From NCBI GenBank assembly GCA_036703315.1, contig DATNPH010000256.1, forward strand, positions 1 through 12,760: a stretch of 12,760 nt of DNA. The letters are read 5' to 3'. The notes under the pieces are model-generated. The model did no database searches and had not been told where the DNA came from. It was given only the letters and a program-made list of their open reading frames with translations. The stretch's first letter is position 1, and each line of letters opens with the position of its first letter. The stretch is from DATNPH01 sp036703315 (GTDB taxonomy: Bacteria > Cyanobacteriota > Cyanobacteriia > Cyanobacteriales > Coleofasciculaceae). This document shows, piece after piece, positions 1 through 7,094 of this stretch. The position numbers and the translations under genes are program-made.

Positions 1-231
1 GGCTACCGTCAGGAAGTTACAGCCTTCTAGATACGATGAGGCTAGTCCGTGGGTATACCAGGATGTCACGAAGGTGGTACCTGTCAGCCAACCGCCCAGT
101 GCTAGATAGGCACAGGGGAATAGTAGCAGTCCGGACCAGCCTACGAATACGAAGCGATCGCGCTTTAACCAGTCGTCGAGGGCGTCAAACCATCCTCTTT
201 CACTTGGTGCGCGTCCTACAGCTATTGTCAT
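1..231 (-). CDS. psbD: Photosystem II D2 protein, 5' part (partial)
   Basis: The minus strand from the ATG at 231 encodes the first 77 residues of D2 and stays open to the window edge; the full protein is about 352 residues. It begins MTIAVGRAPSERGWFD, followed by the start of the first membrane helix around residues 28-50 (FVFVGWSGLLLFPCAYLALG) and the lumenal TGTTFVTSWYTHG stretch. D2 pairs with D1 in the thylakoid to form the photosystem II reaction centre that binds P680 chlorophylls, pheophytin and plastoquinone QA. The QA and tyrosine-D residues lie beyond the edge. A purine-rich GGAGA lies about 9 bases before the ATG and fits a ribosome binding site. In cyanobacteria psbC usually overlaps the psbD 3' end, but that part is outside the window. 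Identification rests on near-identity to the remembered family sequence and is very secure. Confidence 0.97.
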   Translation of the reverse strand, partial: MTIAVGRAPSERGWFDALDDWLKRDRFVFVGWSGLLLFPCAYLALGGWLTGTTFVTSWYTHGLASSYLEGCNFLTVA

Positions 232-254
232 AGCTAAACATCTCCAAGGATTTG

Positions 255-260
255 ATTATA
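255..260 (-). promoter_or_regulatory. Candidate -10 box for psbD
   Basis: On the minus strand a perfect TATAAT lies 24 bases upstream of the psbD ATG, with no good TTGACA at 16-18 bases further up (the nearest is TTACGC at a 14-base spacing). It would give a leader of only about 17 bases, just enough for the GGAGA ribosome binding site. Longer leaders from another promoter are equally possible. Confidence 0.4.
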
Positions 261-337
261 AGTTCGAAAGAAAAGCGTAACGGTCTGCCAATTTTGCTGT
301 TTGGATCAGCAGCTAGTCAGCGGTTTTATTAAGGAAG

Positions 338-355
338 TTTACTTTTCTTTACTGT
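338..355 (+). promoter_or_regulatory. HLR1-like direct repeat (possible RpaB site)
   Basis: Two TTTAC cores lie exactly 10 bases apart (TTTACTTTTCTTTACTGT). This resembles the cyanobacterial high-light element HLR1, two (G/T)TTACA(T/A)(T/A) units separated by two bases, which RpaB binds at photosystem genes. Each copy deviates from the consensus at the A after TTAC. It lies about 107 bases upstream of psbD and about 195 upstream of the gene at 551. Assignment to RpaB is inference. Confidence 0.35.
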
Positions 356-550
356 TGTAGTTAACATCTTAGGTTAAACTTTCCCAAATTTCCACTAATT
401 AGCTGAGATGTAGGAAAAATTGTCAGTGGTAACCTCCCCCTGTGTTGGAGAACATGAGCGTACTGTCCTTTTGGCTCACACTGCTCTCAGCGTGGGTTTA
501 AGATAGATCAAGAGATTATTGTGTACGAAAGGCTTACTGTTTGACACCGC

Positions 551-817
551 ATGTTCACTATTGACTTGACCCTAAAAAACACACCCCTGCCACTGTCTGT
601 GCAACGGAAGTCAGCAGAAGAGGCTGAGGCAACTTACCAAGAAATTCTGAATGCTATGCGCTCTGAAAGCCCTCAGTTGTTGGAACTTAAATGCGATCAC
701 CAGCCGGATAAGAAAATTGCTGTTCTCACTAATCAGATTGGTGCGGTTGTGGTTTCTCAGAAATCTGGTGCCGCAGGAGCCGGTCGTGTACCTGGTTTCT
801 TTGCGCTGACCGAGTGA
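551..817 (+). CDS. Small conserved cyanobacterial protein, UPF0367-like
   Basis: An 88-residue soluble protein with no signal peptide or membrane span. It opens with MFTIDLTLKNTPLPLSVQRK, continues with an alpha-helical segment (residues 21-38), then a beta-rich part ending in SQKSGAAGAGRVPGFFALTE. The TPLPLSVQRK start and the SGAA/PGFFAL end match what I remember of UPF0367, a family of unknown function found in cyanobacteria. Its stop codon overlaps the GTG of the following ABC ATPase by four bases (GTGA), so the two are probably co-transcribed and translationally coupled. No obvious Shine-Dalgarno precedes the ATG. The gene is reliable; the family name is from memory and less certain, and function is unknown. 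Confidence 0.85.
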   Translation: MFTIDLTLKNTPLPLSVQRKSAEEAEATYQEILNAMRSESPQLLELKCDHQPDKKIAVLTNQIGAVVVSQKSGAAGAGRVPGFFALTE

Positions 818-1515
818 AGACAGTGGCAACCGATGCAATGGCTCAAGCGGCAATAAAAGTGAGGGATCTTTGCTTCAGCTGGCCTCAGGGCAGCTCAGTT
901 TTGCAATCTTGCTCTCTGAGTGTTCCCAAGGGAGAGTTTTGGATGCTCTTGGGGACGAATGGCAGTGGTAAATCAACGCTACTAAGGTTGCTGGCGGGGC
1001 TATTGCAGCCTCAATCGGGTGAGATTGAGATTAGACGACCTGTAGGCTTTGTATTTCAGAATCCTGATCATCAGTTAGTCATGCCTACAGTAGGCGCAGA
1101 TGTTGCCTTTGGGTTAGTAGAAGAAAAGCTTTCCGTTGCTCAAGTCCGGGCACGGGTAAGTGAGGCCCTAGCTGCCGTGAATCTGTTAGATTTACAGCGA
1201 CGGCCAATCTACGCCCTCAGTGGTGGTCAGAAGCAACGAATTGCTATTGCTGGTGCGATCGCTCGTCAGTGCGAGGTTTTACTTTTAGATGAGCCTACTG
1301 CCTTGCTTGATCCAGATACTCAGCTGGATTTAGTTGCACAAGTGCGACACCTCGTCAAAAGTCGTGAATTGACTGCACTTTGGGTCACACATCGCTTAGA
1401 CGAGTTGAATTATTGTGATGGGGCTTTCTTGCTGGAACAAGGTCGAGTTGTTGCTCAAGGAGAGCCGGAACCCCTCAAGCAACGACTCATGCAAGAGCCA
1501 AATATTGTTATTTGA
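814..1515 (+). CDS. ABC transporter ATP-binding protein, ECF/CbiO type
   Basis: A complete single ABC ATPase domain. Counting from the GTG at 814 it has Walker A GTNGSGKST (residues 47-55), a Q-loop at Gln82 in FQNPDHQ, signature ALSGGQKQR (134-142), Walker B VLLLDEP (155-161) and the switch histidine His193. The FQNPDHQ form of the Q-loop is typical of energy-coupling-factor (EcfA/CbiO) ATPases, which power uptake of vitamins or of Co/Ni ions together with a transmembrane EcfT and a substrate-binding S component. Neither partner gene is present here, so the substrate cannot be inferred. The GTG start gives a 4-base overlap with the preceding small gene; an in-frame ATG at 838 (MAQAAIKVRD) is an equally plausible start and would trim eight poorly conserved residues. 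Confidence 0.93.
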   Translation: MKTVATDAMAQAAIKVRDLCFSWPQGSSVLQSCSLSVPKGEFWMLLGTNGSGKSTLLRLLAGLLQPQSGEIEIRRPVGFVFQNPDHQLVMPTVGADVAFGLVEEKLSVAQVRARVSEALAAVNLLDLQRRPIYALSGGQKQRIAIAGAIARQCEVLLLDEPTALLDPDTQLDLVAQVRHLVKSRELTALWVTHRLDELNYCDGAFLLEQGRVVAQGEPEPLKQRLMQEPNIVI

Positions 1516-1516
1516 T

Positions 1517-1533
1517 ATCCCTCTAAGAGGGAT
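1517..1533 (+). terminator. Short perfect hairpin after the ABC ATPase gene
   Basis: ATCCCTCTAAGAGGGAT is a perfect inverted repeat (7-base stem, TAA loop) starting two bases after the stop codon. No T-tract follows, so it may stabilise the mRNA end rather than act as a true intrinsic terminator. Confidence 0.35.
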
Positions 1534-1624
1534 TAGAGCTTTTGGAGTGAGGGTATAGAAATTGGAGAAGATATGCTCTCCACTTCACCTTTTAATCCGC
1601 TGCACTCACGTCTTTTACCACGCC

Positions 1625-1745
1625 CTAGCGACGGAAACTCAAGGCTACACAGATCAACTCCAGCTGGGCAGATTTGGGAAAAATCGAGACTTTTGAAACC
1701 TGCGCCGACAGGTTTTGTTTGTTTAGCTACAGTTTAGACCGCCCG
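1625..1745. repeat. Degenerate palindromic intergenic repeat
   Basis: The core is AAACCTG / CAGGTTT (1696-1702 and 1709-1715) with a six-base loop CGCCGA. On either side are imperfect mirror segments, GGCTACACAGATCAA (left, about 1653-1667) and TTGTTTGTTTAGCTACAG (right, about 1715-1732). The layout resembles dispersed palindromic repeats that I recall from other cyanobacterial intergenic regions, but only one copy is present in this window, so dispersal cannot be shown. Confidence 0.4.
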
Positions 1746-1860
1746 GTGCAAGAAGTGAGCTTCAAGCTTTCCAGAAAGAGGCTTGCAACACAAATCTATG
1801 TAAACTATTGTTAATGTATACGATTGCTTATATCCAATCAAAAAGTATTGGCCTTGAAGA

Positions 1861-2409
1861 ATGCCCCCTTCCTCACCGCAGGCGTTTTTGTTGGTTGATG
1901 GCTACAACGTCATCGGAATCTGGTCTGACTTAAAAAAGACCCGCGATCGCCATGGGTTGGAGCCAGCTCGCCAAGAGCTAGTCGAAGCTTTAATCAATTA
2001 CAGTGCCTTTCAGGACTACCAAACTCAGGTTGTTTTTGATGCTCATTTTCAAAACACACCCAGTTCCAGTGAAGCCCTAACAAATCATCTATCAGTTTGC
2101 TATACCGATTTTGGACAGACGGCTGACACATACATCGAAAAATTCTGTGCTGCATTTCGATACAACATTTCCTATCCTAAGCAACGGTTGATCGTCGCCA
2201 CATCGGATCGGGCACAGCAGCTGACGGTAGTGGGTTATGGAGCAGAATGGATGTCTTCCCTACAGTTGGTTAGTGATGTCGAGTTAATGGCACGCCGCGC
2301 AAAGCGGCGGCAACGACCCCAAAAACAATCGGGTAGCCGTTTTCTATTCAATTCCCTTGATGCTCAGGCTCAACAACGCTTAGCCGAGTGGCGTAGGGGA
2401 ATCAGATGA
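1861..2409 (+). CDS. YacP-like NYN-domain ribonuclease
   Basis: A 182-residue protein with the PIN-like NYN fold seen in the YacP/Rae1 group. Visible acidic positions are Asp13 in LVDGYNVI, Asp60 in VVFDAH, Asp89 and Glu93 in TADTYIE, and Asp116 in VATSDRAQQ; these are where this fold binds its metal. The last 40 residues are basic (RRAKRRQRPQK) and could bind RNA. In Bacillus the relative Rae1 is a ribosome-associated mRNA endonuclease; the cyanobacterial role is not established. The ATG at 1861 is the only start that keeps the LVDGYNVI strand near the N-terminus. The gene precedes tRNA-Glu on the same strand by about 170 bases, but that tRNA has its own promoter. Confidence 0.88.
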   Translation: MPPSSPQAFLLVDGYNVIGIWSDLKKTRDRHGLEPARQELVEALINYSAFQDYQTQVVFDAHFQNTPSSSEALTNHLSVCYTDFGQTADTYIEKFCAAFRYNISYPKQRLIVATSDRAQQLTVVGYGAEWMSSLQLVSDVELMARRAKRRQRPQKQSGSRFLFNSLDAQAQQRLAEWRRGIR

Positions 2410-2529
2410 GGTAAATTTAGTTAAGAGGCATTTAAACCTCCTCAATGCTCAAAATTTAGTGGGCTTCGTAGAGGATAGAGCCTTTGACCTTAGTAAATTA
2501 GCGGCTAGAACTGAGTTTTCAGCAAGTAG

Positions 2530-2558
2530 TTGACAGATCCCCTTAGATTCGCTATCTT
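2530..2558 (+). promoter_or_regulatory. Near-consensus sigma-70 promoter for tRNA-Glu
   Basis: TTGACA (2530-2535), a 17-base spacer and TATCTT (2553-2558) lie just ahead of the tRNA. Initiation about 2565 would leave a short 5' leader for RNase P to remove. Confidence 0.75.
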
Positions 2559-2578
2559 TATAAAGGTTCACAAATCAA

Positions 2579-2651
2579 GCCCCCATCGTCTAGAGGCCTA
2601 GGACACCTCCCTTTCACGGAGGCGACAGGGATTCGAATTCCCTTGGGGGTA
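2579..2651 (+). tRNA. tRNA-Glu (anticodon UUC)
   Basis: A full 73-base cloverleaf. The acceptor stem GCCCCCA pairs with TGGGGGT (G1-U72 wobble, as in chloroplast tRNA-Glu). The anticodon stem CCTCC/GGAGG encloses loop CTTTCAC with anticodon TTC at 2613-2615. The T arm is AGGGA-TTCGAAT-TCCCT. The 3' discriminator is A and CCA is not encoded. In cyanobacteria this tRNA serves both protein synthesis and, as glutamyl-tRNA, the C5 route to 5-aminolevulinate for chlorophyll, haem and bilins, which fits its strong promoter. Confidence 0.97.
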
Positions 2652-2727
2652 TTTTACAAACAAGATACACAACGTAATTTCAATGAGTGTCTTCTATACT
2701 TTTGATGCTAGGGTTTCTAGATAACGG

Positions 2728-4416
2728 CTATTTGTGAGCCAGTTTATCGAGCCTTTCTTTAATCGATAAATTAATTAGAGAGCGCAGCAAAATCAAGAAA
2801 CAGAGTGCTGACAAGGTAAAAGCTGCGATCGCCCAGTTAATGTATGACCCTACTAGCAGTACTGTACCCGATAGCAAGGTAAATCCCGTTAAGCAAGCAT
2901 AAATTAGGGTTTTAATTGCTAGATTAATCCGATTGAGGCTGCGTTCGCTTTCATGTGAACGTACACGCACTTCTAGCTCACCCTCTTCAATACGTGATTC
3001 TAAGCGCCTAATTAAAATTTCAGTGGCGCTAGGTTGTTGTAATCTATGTTGAATGAAGCTTCTAGCTTGCCTTGCTAGCTCTCCTACTACATTGCCCTTA
3101 TTTCCCTTTGTGTTAGAGACAACAAGACTTTTCACAAAAGGCTGGCTTGCCGCCAACAGGTTGTATTCCGGATCTAGGGCACGAGCAATGCCATCCAGAG
3201 TTGTTAATGACTTTAAAATAAATGTCATCTGCGCTGGTAAGCGAAAGGGTTGCTGCTCAAACATCAAGTAGATTTCGCTGCGCATTTGATCAAAAGCCTG
3301 TAGCTCTATCGGCTTTTCAGTAAACTTGTCTAACGTAAAGGCAACTAACCGTCTTACAGGTTTCATATCTGTCATAGGTTCAATTAACCCCATGTAAGTT
3401 AGGGTATTGATTACCTCATCAGTATCCTTTCTCAAGACAGCAAAAAATGTCTTGACCATCTGGTCTTTAGCTATTGGCTTAACCTCTGTCATTGTCCCAA
3501 AATCATAGAAAATCAGCTTGCCATCTTCACTGACTGCCATATTTCCTGGATGAGGATCAGACTGAAAAAAGCCATCCTGTAGCAACTGCTTAAGGAAACA
3601 ACAAATACCTAGTTGAATGATTTCCTTAACATTGATGCCACAAGCTTCTATAGTCTGACGGTCATCAATTTTGATACCTGGGAGATATTCCAGAGTCAGA
3701 ATCTTTTTTGTGGTGTAGCGCCAATAGACTTTTGGGGCAGTTATGCGAGGATAGTCAATAAAATTTGCGCGAAACCGATCTGCCTTTTTCCCTTCATGGA
3801 CGTAGTCTATTTCTTGATAGAGTAGGTCAAAAAACTCGTGGTAAATTGCCTCTAAATCGTACTTTTTTATCCCCGGCAGATACTGGTTAGCAAAACGTAC
3901 TAGTCGATGCAAAACTTCAAAATCTAAATTAAATAGCTTTTCTATCCCTGGACGCTGCACTTTCACAACGACATCTTCCCCAGTGTGCAGTCGTGCTTTA
4001 TGAACCTGCCCTATGCTGGCGGATGCTAGAGGAAAATGCTCAAAATCCCTATATAGAGCATGAATAGAGTTGCCGAGTTCAGATTCAATCACAGCGATCG
4101 CTTCTGCTGGAGTAAATTCAGGTACTCGATCCTGTAATTGTCCCAATGCCTGTACATACTCTTTTGGGAGTAAATCCGCACGGGTGGATAGAGCCTGCCC
4201 TATCTTGATAAAGGTAGGACCTAAATCTAGCAGAGTTCCGACCAACCACTGAGCACGACGATTTCTGTGTCTGGGTGAGTTATTGGCAACTGTCTTGTCC
4301 CACCACAAATAAAACAGCAATTTGGCTGCCGAAACAAAAATGTCGATTTGGCGAACCAGCGGGGAATATTTAGGTCGTTGCCAACGTAGTGGCTTGGGCG
4401 CAGCAGTTGTAAGCAT
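2728..4416 (-). CDS. ABC1/UbiB-family (AarF) atypical kinase
   Basis: A 562-residue protein, the usual length for cyanobacterial ABC1K proteins. It has the family-defining KxGQ motif (Lys71-Ile-Gly-Gln74 in TFIKIGQALSTRADLLP), the alanine-rich loop ASASIGQVH (131-139) that replaces the normal glycine-rich loop, VKVQRPG with Lys152, the ExD motif QEID (Glu202, Asp204), DPHPGN (287-292) as catalytic loop and YDFGTM (304-309, metal Asp305). Two hydrophobic helices near residues 500-550 would anchor it to a membrane. UbiB/ABC1K proteins are ATPases or kinases linked to quinone and prenyl-lipid metabolism; in plastids relatives act on plastoglobules and tocopherol or plastoquinone. The exact substrate is unknown. 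It lies 135 bases downstream of the histidine kinase on the same strand and probably has its own promoter. No clear Shine-Dalgarno precedes the ATG. Confidence 0.94.
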   Translation of the reverse strand: MLTTAAPKPLRWQRPKYSPLVRQIDIFVSAAKLLFYLWWDKTVANNSPRHRNRRAQWLVGTLLDLGPTFIKIGQALSTRADLLPKEYVQALGQLQDRVPEFTPAEAIAVIESELGNSIHALYRDFEHFPLASASIGQVHKARLHTGEDVVVKVQRPGIEKLFNLDFEVLHRLVRFANQYLPGIKKYDLEAIYHEFFDLLYQEIDYVHEGKKADRFRANFIDYPRITAPKVYWRYTTKKILTLEYLPGIKIDDRQTIEACGINVKEIIQLGICCFLKQLLQDGFFQSDPHPGNMAVSEDGKLIFYDFGTMTEVKPIAKDQMVKTFFAVLRKDTDEVINTLTYMGLIEPMTDMKPVRRLVAFTLDKFTEKPIELQAFDQMRSEIYLMFEQQPFRLPAQMTFILKSLTTLDGIARALDPEYNLLAASQPFVKSLVVSNTKGNKGNVVGELARQARSFIQHRLQQPSATEILIRRLESRIEEGELEVRVRSHESERSLNRINLAIKTLIYACLTGFTLLSGTVLLVGSYINWAIAAFTLSALCFLILLRSLINLSIKERLDKLAHK

Positions 4417-4551
4417 ACTGTTAGAAATTGTCGTCTGTCCCCACCCCGGTTCAAACGATTAGTGGTTTATGGCTGATGGAATTAGTACGTTAGAAGTCAC
4501 TATAAGTAACCATATCCTTAAACTTATTAATTATTGATTTAGTCTGTAGAT

Positions 4552-6648
4552 TTATTGTTGAAACTGGGGCAGGGTTAGGGTAAATGTGGTGAGAGAAGTT
4601 TGAGAATTTTCAGATGGCTCGCTTTTGACATCAATCTTGCCATTGAGATGCTGTACTAAGCACTTGACTAAGGCTAGACCCAAACCAGTTCCCTGAACAG
4701 CTTGTTGGGTTACCCCTTGACCGCGACGGAACTTATCAAAAATATGCGTCAAGTCACTAGGGGAGATACCTCGTCCCGTGTTGGTCAAGGTAAGTACAAC
4801 TTGATTAACGGATGGCTGGACTTGGTGAGCAATCTGTAGATGTACCGTAGTATCTGAGTCAGAATACTTGCCAGCATTGGTCAAGAGCTCTAACAGGATG
4901 CGGTGCAGGCTATCTGGGTCGGTCTTTAGCATTAGTGATTGGGCTTCGCCCTCGCGTTGCGATCGCGCAGGAGTTCCTACCGTCAAGGTTAACCTTTTAT
5001 TCGCCCATTTCTCCTCAAAAGACTGACTTAACTTCTCGATGAGCACCATCAGGTCAATTGTTTGGAGTTGGATATGGGATTGATCGGATTCCAGCTGTTG
5101 TAGACTCAGTAAGTCGTTGATTAGCTCAATTTCTTTATTACACTCCTCCTCAAGGATTTTCAGGTACTTTTCACGGCGCTCTGAGGGGAGTGTAGATTGA
5201 CGCAACATCCGAATTGCCAGACTCATTGTTGTGAGAGGCGTCCGCAGCTCATGGCTCATGGTGCTCATGAATTCTTCCTTAAGCTGATTTAATTGCTGTA
5301 GCTGGTCAATTTGCTGGCGCGTTTTTTCATATAACTTTGCCTGAACTTCTAAACTCTGTTGCAACTGAGCTGTGCGATCTTCGACGAGAGATTGGACTTG
5401 TCGTAGAGTTTGATTGTGGATAATGGCGGCACTGATTTGTGTACTCACCCACTTGACCACCTCTAATTGAGCAGGTTGCCAAAAACGATGCTGAGAAATT
5501 TCCAATACCAAAAACCCTAACACTGTGGCGGAAAGAGGTTTATTACTGTGTATCCCGACTAGGGGAACAATGACCCCAGTGGGCATCATTTCCTGATCAA
5601 AGACGGAGAGGCTTTTACTACCGAAATTAACGGTTGGGGTAGTTCGTCGATCAGCAATCACCAGTGGCTCAGGTGTATTTCTAAAAGCCTGTTGGCACAA
5701 AGATGACTCTGAAAGCCAGAAGGATTGGTTTAACAGGGTACTGGTTCTTCCTGCATCTTTTTGATCAGTTGTTTCCTTTGACCACTCATAGGTTATTGTT
5801 ATCTTGGCTTTCGGGAGGCGTTTTGAAGGTTGGCTTTTAAATAGTGGATCGGTGTATTTCAACAGTAAGAGCAAACCGCGATCACCTTGAAGTGCTTCAG
5901 TTGTAATGGTGATTGCTCGTTGGAGAATTTCATCAAGATTGAGAGGGCTATGAAATACCTGAGTTAGCTGGTTGAGTAGGGTCTGCTGTTGAGCGGCTGC
6001 AAGTGCCTGACGAGTCAGCTGGACTTGAGAATTTGCGATCGCTACCGATTCTGAAACAGCCATTAACAGGTCTTGCTCTTGCCTTGTCCATTCGTGAGGC
6101 TGCGATCGCCCCAAGATAATCATCCCATTGACTACAGATTGAGAGCAGGTGTAGAGTCTCAGAACAGCCTTAGCCGATAGAACCTCCCAACACCAGCCCA
6201 TAGTTTGGTTAAAGTCAGATACTTCAAGATTGGGAATCGCTAGAAGCTCTCCACCTACTAAGTCATCTGCTGATATTAAATGTTCCAACAATTGCGATTG
6301 TTGTGCAGGTGGTATAACTGCGTAATTATCAATACGCCATAAAGACATCTGGCTCATTGCACTGGGGTTAACTCCAGCCACAATTAAGCAGGCATCTACC
6401 TGAAAAATCTCTCCTAAAGTTTTGGCTATCCTTGCCAGCACTGTTGGTGCATCTGGGCTTGTTAGGATGATTTGAATAATTTTTTGCCCGATCTGAGCGG
6501 ACTGATCCGGGGGCTGCATGAGTGAACCCTTATACTCCTGCATGAGAACTGGTTCAACGGTGCCGAACAGATCTGAAGTCAAAGGCTTTACCATTTGGGC
6601 TAGGTTAGTGAAGCGGCTCTGAGAGAGCTTTAGACTTTCTGCATCCAT
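4552..6648 (-). CDS. GAF-GAF sensor histidine kinase (orphan)
   Basis: A 698-residue, apparently soluble sensor kinase. It has two GAF-like domains (about 58-215 and 235-415), a coiled coil (about 415-460), a HisKA domain with phospho-acceptor His466 in MSTMSHELRTPL, and a HATPase_c domain with N-box ELLTNAGKYS (Asn591), G1 box NTGRGI (623-628), F-box IFDKF and G2 box GTGLGL (653-658). There is no predicted membrane span and no receiver domain, and no response regulator gene is adjacent, so its partner is unknown. Neither GAF domain shows the Cys-His chromophore motif of phytochromes or cyanobacteriochromes, so light sensing is not suggested. The G1 box has Asn where most kinases have the ATP-adenine-binding Asp; some cyanobacterial kinases share this. 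The start at 6648 is the first ATG after the spacer and has no strong ribosome binding site. Confidence 0.93.
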   Translation of the reverse strand: MDAESLKLSQSRFTNLAQMVKPLTSDLFGTVEPVLMQEYKGSLMQPPDQSAQIGQKIIQIILTSPDAPTVLARIAKTLGEIFQVDACLIVAGVNPSAMSQMSLWRIDNYAVIPPAQQSQLLEHLISADDLVGGELLAIPNLEVSDFNQTMGWCWEVLSAKAVLRLYTCSQSVVNGMIILGRSQPHEWTRQEQDLLMAVSESVAIANSQVQLTRQALAAAQQQTLLNQLTQVFHSPLNLDEILQRAITITTEALQGDRGLLLLLKYTDPLFKSQPSKRLPKAKITITYEWSKETTDQKDAGRTSTLLNQSFWLSESSLCQQAFRNTPEPLVIADRRTTPTVNFGSKSLSVFDQEMMPTGVIVPLVGIHSNKPLSATVLGFLVLEISQHRFWQPAQLEVVKWVSTQISAAIIHNQTLRQVQSLVEDRTAQLQQSLEVQAKLYEKTRQQIDQLQQLNQLKEEFMSTMSHELRTPLTTMSLAIRMLRQSTLPSERREKYLKILEEECNKEIELINDLLSLQQLESDQSHIQLQTIDLMVLIEKLSQSFEEKWANKRLTLTVGTPARSQREGEAQSLMLKTDPDSLHRILLELLTNAGKYSDSDTTVHLQIAHQVQPSVNQVVLTLTNTGRGISPSDLTHIFDKFRRGQGVTQQAVQGTGLGLALVKCLVQHLNGKIDVKSEPSENSQTSLTTFTLTLPQFQQ

Positions 6649-6809
6649 GACACTTATTGCACAACCTATCTTAGCGGAGCTTGTTGAGGGAAGTATGAGA
6701 AAGCAAACCCGAGCCTAAGATACTACAGGGCTTTACTGCACACAGCTTGCTAGCATTTACGTATCTAAACACCAAATGGGTCAGATTAGCTGTTAAAACG
6801 TCATCTAAA

Positions 6810-6925
6810 GTATGAAGTGTGTTCGTGTTTGCGTAGCTGTAGCGACGCAAGGAGCGTCTGCTGCGCTAAGGGGCACTAGCAGCCTAGCGCAGCAGCGATA
6901 GCGAGTCAGTATGAAGTATGAAGTG
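6810..6925. repeat. GTATGAAGTG direct repeats flanking the palindrome
   Basis: The ten-base word GTATGAAGTG occurs at 6810-6819 and again at 6916-6925. The second is preceded by an extra overlapping GTATGAAGT (6909-6917), making a 7-base tandem. The copies bracket the GC-rich palindrome, like a target duplication or a short tandem repeat interrupted by an insertion. Confidence 0.55.
6829..6895. repeat. Nested GC-rich palindromic repeat
   Basis: Three overlapping inverted repeats: TTGCGT/ACGCAA (6829-6834 with 6845-6850), GACGC/GCGTC (6844-6848 with 6854-6858) and a perfect 11-base stem CTGCTGCGCTA/TAGCGCAGCAG (6858-6868 with 6885-6895, 16-base loop). The GCGACGCAAGGAGCGTC core resembles GC-rich interspersed elements that I recall from many cyanobacterial genomes. 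The stems are alternatives, since the first two share bases. Confidence 0.65.
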
Positions 6926-6988
6926 AAATCCCCATAAATAAAATAAGGGGCTTGAGACAAAAAACTTTTCATCCTTCATGCTTCATCC
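6909..6988. repeat. Imperfect AT-rich inverted repeat
   Basis: The left arm GTATGAAGTATGAAGTGAAA (6909-6928) mirrors the right arm around 6966-6988 (TTTTCATCCTTCATGCTTCAT) with a few mismatches. An inner CCCC (about 6930-6933) faces GGGG (6947-6950). The transcript could form one long imperfect hairpin on either strand. The heptamer-based arms resemble short tandem repeats common in filamentous cyanobacteria. Confidence 0.5.
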
Positions 6989-7094
6989 TTTTGGGTCATG
7001 TTGCTAGCCTTAGTGTTCCCAGCTCTACCAGTTTTCTACCAGAAACCTTGACTTTTTTTAATTTTTCAACTACCCCGACTGGATTGGGCCTTAT

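Larger units (their letters stand above)
232..550. other. Divergent intergenic region psbD / UPF0367-like gene
   Basis: This 319-base stretch has no credible coding frame. It holds the psbD leader, the TATAAT candidate and the HLR1-like repeat listed separately. On the plus side, facing the gene at 551, I see a TAAGAT at 499-504 but no -35 hexamer at a usable distance, so that promoter is unassigned. Confidence 0.6.
1516..1860. other. Intergenic region between ABC ATPase and NYN-domain gene
   Basis: A 345-base gap without a believable coding frame. It contains the hairpin at 1517-1533 and the degenerate palindromic repeat at 1625-1745. The AT-rich stretch 1795-1850 presumably carries the promoter of the downstream gene, but I could not place -35 and -10 boxes with confidence. 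Confidence 0.6.
6649..7094. other. Repeat-rich intergenic region
   Basis: This 446-base gap lies between two minus-strand genes and carries no plausible coding frame. It holds the nested GC-rich palindromes at 6829-6895, the GTATGAAGTG direct repeats and the AT-rich inverted repeat at 6909-6988, listed separately. The histidine kinase promoter must lie near 6650-6750 but no convincing hexamer pair is visible. Stretch 7000-7094 shows nothing recognisable apart from a T-rich run at 7054-7068. Confidence 0.6.

Noticed and set aside
36..233. Plus-strand 65-codon frame
   Set aside because: It is the exact antisense shadow of psbD, rich in Arg and Ser as expected for an opposite-strand frame.
4227..4454. 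Minus-strand 75-codon frame overlapping the ABC1K gene start
   Set aside because: It runs in another frame of the same strand over the clearly conserved ABC1K N-terminus and has no family resemblance.
6810..6988. CRISPR-like repeats
   Set aside because: The repeated words are 7-10 bases, overlap or lie about 100 bases apart, and there are no regular spacers or cas genes.
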